Below, piece after piece: positions 60,303 to 64,000 of a stretch of DNA of 64,000 nucleotides; positions within the stretch are counted from its first letter, which is position 1; every line of letters begins with the position of its first letter. The notes beneath the pieces are model-generated. The model did no database searches. It saw nothing but the letters and a program-made list of their open reading frames with translations, and was not told the DNA's origin. Origin of the DNA: Anaerotignum neopropionicum (lineage in GTDB: Bacteria; Bacillota; Clostridia; Lachnospirales; Anaerotignaceae); contig NZ_LRVM01000007.1 in the NCBI RefSeq assembly GCF_001571775.1, positions 1 through 64,000 of the forward strand, written 5' to 3'. A program made the position numbers and the translations under genes.

Positions 60303-61217
60303 TTATTTTTCTACACCCTCTAAATTAAAAATGGGGGTGTAATCAGAGGTTGCAGAGCCTCTTTTTTGCATAAAACCATTTTTTAGCCCAATCGTTAAAA
60401 AATATTCCGTAACCTTTTCATATTCAAAGGTGGTTAGCTTCCGTGATAAAGCTTTTATCGTGCTTGCCCGGTGCATGGGTGTGTATTGGCTTAGGAGGGA
60501 AACATAGGTGTCCTGTCCAAGAGATTCCTTAATCCAATCCAGAATGTGGAAACTATCCCGATGGTGAGAAGGGAGCACAAGGTGGCGCACAATTACGCCT
60601 TTTTGCATAATTCCATTTACATCAAACATGTCTTGTGGTACCTGTCTTCTCATCTCAAGGATGGCTTGAGAGGCAATTGCGGAATAATTGGGTGCTGAGG
60701 AATACTTCCTTGCTAGGGTATCATCCCAATACTTAAAATCGGGGAGATAAACATCAATTAGCCCATCCAGTTGGAGAAGACCCTCTAACGCTTCATACCC
60801 ATTGGAATTATAAACAACGGGTATTTTTAATCCGTTATGTTTTGCCATGCCCAGTGCCGTTGCTATTTGTGGGATGAAGTGGGTGGGTGAAACCAAATTA
60901 ATATTGTGCAGTCCTCTGTTTTGCTGTTCCATAAAAATTTCAGCCAAGCGTTCTATAGAGATTTCCATTCCAAAGCCATCTTCGCTGATTTCGTGATTTT
61001 GACAAAAAATACAGCGTAAATTACAGTGAGAAAAGAAAACCGTTCCGGAGCCGTTTGTGCCGCTGATGGGAGGTTCCTCCCAAAAGTGAGTACTGACCAA
61101 TGCAACTTTTGGAAGCTTATGTGCATGGCAAAAGCCTGTTTCGCCGTCCATACGGGCTGCATTGCATTGTCTTGGACAGATATTACAGAGGGTTATAGGT
61201 GTTTTTTGCTGTTCCAT
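60303..61217 (-). CDS. radical SAM protein, PflA-related (COG1313-type)
   Basis: A 304-residue protein. An N-terminal cysteine cluster (C11, C14, C18, C30; ITLCNICPRQCNAARMDGETGFC) precedes the radical SAM motif C65-x3-C69-x2-C72 (HCNLRCIFCQNHEIS). INLVSPTHFIPQI, the VYLPDFKYWDD segment and VIVRHLVLPSHH are typical of the COG1313 activase-like group. It is related to PFL activases, but its target is unknown. No glycyl radical enzyme is adjacent; the cupin gene downstream could be a partner. ATG 61217 is chosen; an upstream in-frame ATG at 61319 adds 34 atypical residues. Confidence 0.88.
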   Translation of the reverse strand: MEQQKTPITLCNICPRQCNAARMDGETGFCHAHKLPKVALVSTHFWEEPPISGTNGSGTVFFSHCNLRCIFCQNHEISEDGFGMEISIERLAEIFMEQQNRGLHNINLVSPTHFIPQIATALGMAKHNGLKIPVVYNSNGYEALEGLLQLDGLIDVYLPDFKYWDDTLARKYSSAPNYSAIASQAILEMRRQVPQDMFDVNGIMQKGVIVRHLVLPSHHRDSFHILDWIKESLGQDTYVSLLSQYTPMHRASTIKALSRKLTTFEYEKVTEYFLTIGLKNGFMQKRGSATSDYTPIFNLEGVEK

Positions 61218-61393
61218 ATTGAAAACCCGCTTTCCGGTACCCCTATTGAACAAGGTGAAGCATTTATAAACAGAGGTCTTTTGCTTTCTATATGATACCA
61301 TGATTAGAAACAGTTTCATATAGAAAAATAAAATCTCTTGTGTTAAAATGTATTTATAAGTCGAAAAAGAAATAAAAAAATGGGGGTGGCGGA

Positions 61394-61624
61394 TTGAAAG
61401 AATATGCTTTGAAAGCGCAAGATAGTCAGGTGCTTACAAAAGTGGTTTGTAATTGCTGCGGCAGGGAGATACCCCTTATGAGAGAAGGAATCAGGGAGGA
61501 ATACTTTCATGGTGTGAAGACTTGGGGCTATTTTTCTAACCAAGATGGACGACAGGATTCCTTTGATTTATGCCAAGAGTGCTATGAAAAAATGATTGAA
61601 GGTTTTCAAATTAAAATGCACTAA
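61394..61624 (+). CDS. small Cys4 (zinc-ribbon-like) protein
   Basis: A 76-residue protein with two CxxC pairs, VVCNCCGREI near residue 19-25 and LCQECYEKM near 58-64. This is a likely zinc ribbon. The middle is HGVKTWGYFSNQDGRQDSFD. Short clostridial proteins of this form are common, but the function is unknown. The start is TTG 61394 with GGGGGTGG upstream. It is divergent from the radical SAM gene and followed by a small terminator. Confidence 0.75.
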   Translation: MKEYALKAQDSQVLTKVVCNCCGREIPLMREGIREEYFHGVKTWGYFSNQDGRQDSFDLCQECYEKMIEGFQIKMH

Positions 61625-61660
61625 GGGGGGAGCAATCCCCGATACATATGTGAATTCACT

Positions 61661-61683
61661 AACCCCATAAGGGGTTTTTTTAT
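61661..61683 (+). terminator. small terminator after the Cys4 gene
   Basis: AACCCC-ATAA-GGGGTT followed by T5. It forms a short but clear intrinsic terminator. Confidence 0.65.
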
Positions 61684-61718
61684 GAAAAAAATCCGCATGC
61701 CTATAAAAATGCCTAAGA

Positions 61719-61740
61719 GGCTGAATAGGAAAAATCAGCC
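61719..61740 (-). terminator. possible terminator of kdpDE
   Basis: GGCTGA and TCAGCC arms lie just beyond the kdpE stop on the minus strand. The T-run is weak. Confidence 0.35.
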
Positions 61741-61762
61741 CCTTGTATATTTTTTCAACAAT

Positions 61763-62458
61763 TTATTCTTCTGTCATTCGATATCCCACGCCAACTTCCG
61801 TAAAAATATATTTTGGTGCGGCGGGGTTTTTTTCCAGTTTTCTTCTTATATTTGCCATATTAACCCGCAATATCTGGTTATCCTTCACGGCATAGGGCCC
61901 CCAAAGCTCGGTTATGATGTTATCGTAGGTTAAGACGCGACCGGCACTTCTGGCTAATAATGAAACAATTTTGTATTCAATTTGTGTCAGATGGACGTCG
62001 TTTCCGTCGATGGTAACCAGTCTTTTTTGAAAATCAATGACTAACCCTTTTGCACAAAATAGAGTTTCTACTGTTCCTAAATGGTTGCTTGTGCTATGGC
62101 GGATTGCAGTACGGATGCGAGCCAGAAGCTCAGAAGTACCAAAAGGCTTCACAATATAATCATCTGCTCCAAAATCAAGGGCCTCAACCTTATCCGATTC
62201 GTCGTCACGGGCAGAAACAACAATCACAGGCGTGGCGGTCCATGTTCTAAGCTGTTTTAATATGGCAATTCCGTCTATGTCGGGCAAGCCCAGATCCAAA
62301 AGAATTAAATCCGGGCAGTGGGAGGGTATCATGGATAAAGCTTCCTGCCCATTTTTTGCACAAATCACACGATAGTCATTGGCCTTTAGTGTGGCTTCAA
62401 TAAAATTACTGATGGGTTCTTCATCTTCCACGATAAGTATTTTTGCTCTTGCCGGCAT
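61763..62458 (-). CDS. kdpE: KdpE-type response regulator
   Basis: A 231-residue OmpR-family regulator. The receiver has VEDEEP (acidic pocket), the phosphoacceptor in DLILLDLGLPDIDG and Lys in VKPFGTSELLARI. The winged-helix DNA-binding domain ends VGVGYRMTEE. Sequence style and pairing with a KdpD-like kinase identify it as KdpE, which activates the high-affinity potassium pump kdpFABC. The pump genes are not in the window. ATG 62458 has AAAGGAG upstream. It starts 2 nt after the kinase stop. Confidence 0.93.
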   Translation of the reverse strand: MPARAKILIVEDEEPISNFIEATLKANDYRVICAKNGQEALSMIPSHCPDLILLDLGLPDIDGIAILKQLRTWTATPVIVVSARDDESDKVEALDFGADDYIVKPFGTSELLARIRTAIRHSTSNHLGTVETLFCAKGLVIDFQKRLVTIDGNDVHLTQIEYKIVSLLARSAGRVLTYDNIITELWGPYAVKDNQILRVNMANIRRKLEKNPAAPKYIFTEVGVGYRMTEE

Positions 62459-62460
62459 TT

Positions 62461-64000
62461 TCAAAATTCTCCTTTCATCGGTAATACAAAAGTAAAGGTT
62501 GCCCCTCCGCAAACATGATTTGCAGCAGAAATTTTGCCATTATGGGCAAGAATGATTGTTTTACAAATGGAAAGACCGATTCCTAACCCTCGGCTGGAAT
62601 CCGCCGAAACGGTACTGCTTTTTCCTTCAAAAATTGTTGGAAGACTGGATGGATCAATGCCTTTGCCATAGTCGGTCACGCAAAAAACGGCCTCATCATT
62701 TTCCCGGGAAACCTTTAGCCACACGGGAAGGGAGGTTTCTGAGTGGCGAATGGCATTTTCCAGTAAGTTAATTAATACCTGCTCAATCAGCGTTGCATCC
62801 ATAGGTACCATTAATATTTCATCAGGAACGGAAACATATATGGTGGCATCAGGAAATCTTTTATGAATCCTGGAAACAGATTCAGAAACAATTTCTTCAA
62901 CAATTTCTTCTTGCTTCTTCACTTTTGCATCCTCGCTGCTGATTTTTGTGATAGAAAGCAGATTTTCAACCATGTGAATAAGCCACTGGGCATCATGATG
63001 AATATCATTAAGCAAGCAATCGAATTTTTCTTCGTTTATCTTATCCTTGTTTTCCAGTAAGGTTGTGCTGGCACCCAGAATACAGGTGAGGGGTGTACGC
63101 AAATCATGGGAAACTGCGCGTAAAAGGTTACTGCGCATTTTTTCTTTTTCCTGTTCCAAAAGAATCTGCTGCGCCTTTTCTTCGACAGCTTGCCGTTCTA
63201 AAGCAAGAATGGTCTGGGAGATCATAATTCTTGAAAATTGAAATGTGTCCGACAAAACAAAATCGGCATTTTCAAAAAGCAGGCCGATCACCCCATAAAC
63301 CTTATTGTCGGTGGAAATAGGAATATAGGTGCCTTTGCAATTTTGTACCTTGGCCTCCAGTACGACACCCCGAATTTTATTTTTTACATAAGCATCGATG
63401 GCAATTTGTAATTCCAAGGGGCTGTTAAATATGGACTCGTCTTGATTTTGCAATGCCTTAATCAGCTTTATTTCTGGACTTGCAGGATTACCTAAATAAG
63501 TTACTACACTGCATTGATTTGATTGTGAAAAAAAATCAACGGTGATTTCCATTATTTTGTGTAGAGTATTTCCCGATAACAGGGCATTGCTCATTTTTGT
63601 CAGGTTTTCGGCTCTACTTTCTCGCATGGCGGAAAGGATGGCCGCTTTTTTTACTCTGGTGGTTAATGCACTTGTTAAAACGGACATAATAAGCAACAGT
63701 GCAAACGTAATCGGGTATCCTGCCATTGAAAAATTCAAGGCAAAATAGGGAAAGGTGAAGAAAAAATTCACGGCGATTACGCCTCCGATGGAAGCAAGAA
63801 TTCCCCAAATAAAACCACTGGTTATGACAGAGGTTAAGGCAACTCCAAGCATATATACCCCAAAAATATTATTGCTGATTACATTCATTTCAACAACACA
63901 TAATGCAAAGGAGGTTGCAATTAGAAATACCAATATTGTTTTGAACAGATCAAACAGAATAATATCGGGGGATAGTCTTATTTTTTTTAATTGACGCAAA
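62461..64000 (-). CDS. kdpD: KdpD-type sensor histidine kinase, N-terminus outside the window
   Basis: At least 512 residues in the window, open to its edge. It has four closely spaced membrane spans (DUF4118-type, about 10-110), a GAF-like domain (about 130-270), the phosphoacceptor His in RAVSHDLRTPLT (about 294), and an ATPase domain with LLENAIRHS, DYGKGIDPSS and GLGIGLSICKTI. Full KdpD has an N-terminal KdpD/USP cytosolic half of roughly 370 residues, which must lie beyond the edge unless this is a short form. It senses K+ limitation with KdpE. Confidence 0.92.
   Translation of the reverse strand, partial: LRQLKKIRLSPDIILFDLFKTILVFLIATSFALCVVEMNVISNNIFGVYMLGVALTSVITSGFIWGILASIGGVIAVNFFFTFPYFALNFSMAGYPITFALLLIMSVLTSALTTRVKKAAILSAMRESRAENLTKMSNALLSGNTLHKIMEITVDFFSQSNQCSVVTYLGNPASPEIKLIKALQNQDESIFNSPLELQIAIDAYVKNKIRGVVLEAKVQNCKGTYIPISTDNKVYGVIGLLFENADFVLSDTFQFSRIMISQTILALERQAVEEKAQQILLEQEKEKMRSNLLRAVSHDLRTPLTCILGASTTLLENKDKINEEKFDCLLNDIHHDAQWLIHMVENLLSITKISSEDAKVKKQEEIVEEIVSESVSRIHKRFPDATIYVSVPDEILMVPMDATLIEQVLINLLENAIRHSETSLPVWLKVSRENDEAVFCVTDYGKGIDPSSLPTIFEGKSSTVSADSSRGLGIGLSICKTIILAHNGKISAANHVCGGATFTFVLPMKGEF

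Overview
The window is chromosomal DNA of a low-GC, strictly anaerobic, endospore-forming Firmicute of the class Clostridia. A Lachnospirales-like lineage (for example an Anaerotignum relative) is a tentative guess from gene content, not a demonstrated assignment. Evidence: sporulation genes sigH and spoIVA, the Gram-positive division cluster ylmE-sepF-yggT-ylmH-divIVA, oxygen-sensitive enzymes (two glycyl-radical-type activases or relatives, a glycyl radical enzyme, hybrid cluster protein, [NiFe] hydrogenase), a T-box leader and AT-rich spacers.

Layout. 1-900: end of an rRNA operon (5S) and seven tRNAs. 900-2090: decayed IS5-type transposase in AT-rich DNA. 2.1-8.8 kb: housekeeping block with a flavoprotein, ispF, T-box-cysE-cysS-mrnC, a 100-bp tandem repeat, rlmB-yacP-sigH, then tRNA-Thr. 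9-16.8 kb: a decayed gene, a PucR regulator and a complete branched-chain amino acid ABC transporter (livJHMGF) ending in a cytidylate-kinase-like gene. 17-23 kb: an HD-GYP protein, a glycyl radical enzyme with its activase on the minus strand, and an XRE-cupin regulator. 23.5-32 kb: spoIVA, then a segment (GH25 lysozyme, Bce-type two-component system, transglycosylase, Bce-type ABC transporter) bounded by a second, partial copy of the spoIVA 3' end and its terminator. 32-41 kb: one long [NiFe] hydrogenase operon with maturation genes, two small membrane proteins and a cytochrome-b5-like protein. 41.5-45.5 kb: hcp flanked by inverted copies of a palindromic element, galM, and a decayed gene. 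45.5-59.9 kb: HlyD-like protein, division cluster, lspA-rluD, a pyrB/pyrC-like pair, smc-ftsY and a SUFU-family gene. 59.9-64 kb: cupin, radical SAM protein, a small Cys4 protein and kdpE/kdpD.

Most striking points. (1) The pyrB and pyrC homologues at the canonical rluD-pyr locus are intact and adjacent, but both have lost several family-defining catalytic residues. They look like a retained non-catalytic or re-purposed transcarbamoylase/dihydroorotase pair. (2) The hydrogenase small subunit lacks one proximal-cluster cysteine and has a new cysteine two residues after another ligand. Its operon carries a b5-like heme protein and small membrane proteins instead of a HyaC cytochrome b, and a HypA-like protein without a zinc domain. 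(3) The spoIVA 3' end is duplicated about 6.9 kb downstream, bracketing an accessory segment. (4) At least four families of intergenic repeats or palindromic elements occur. All functional statements rest on reading the sequence and on recalled family knowledge; no database search was run.
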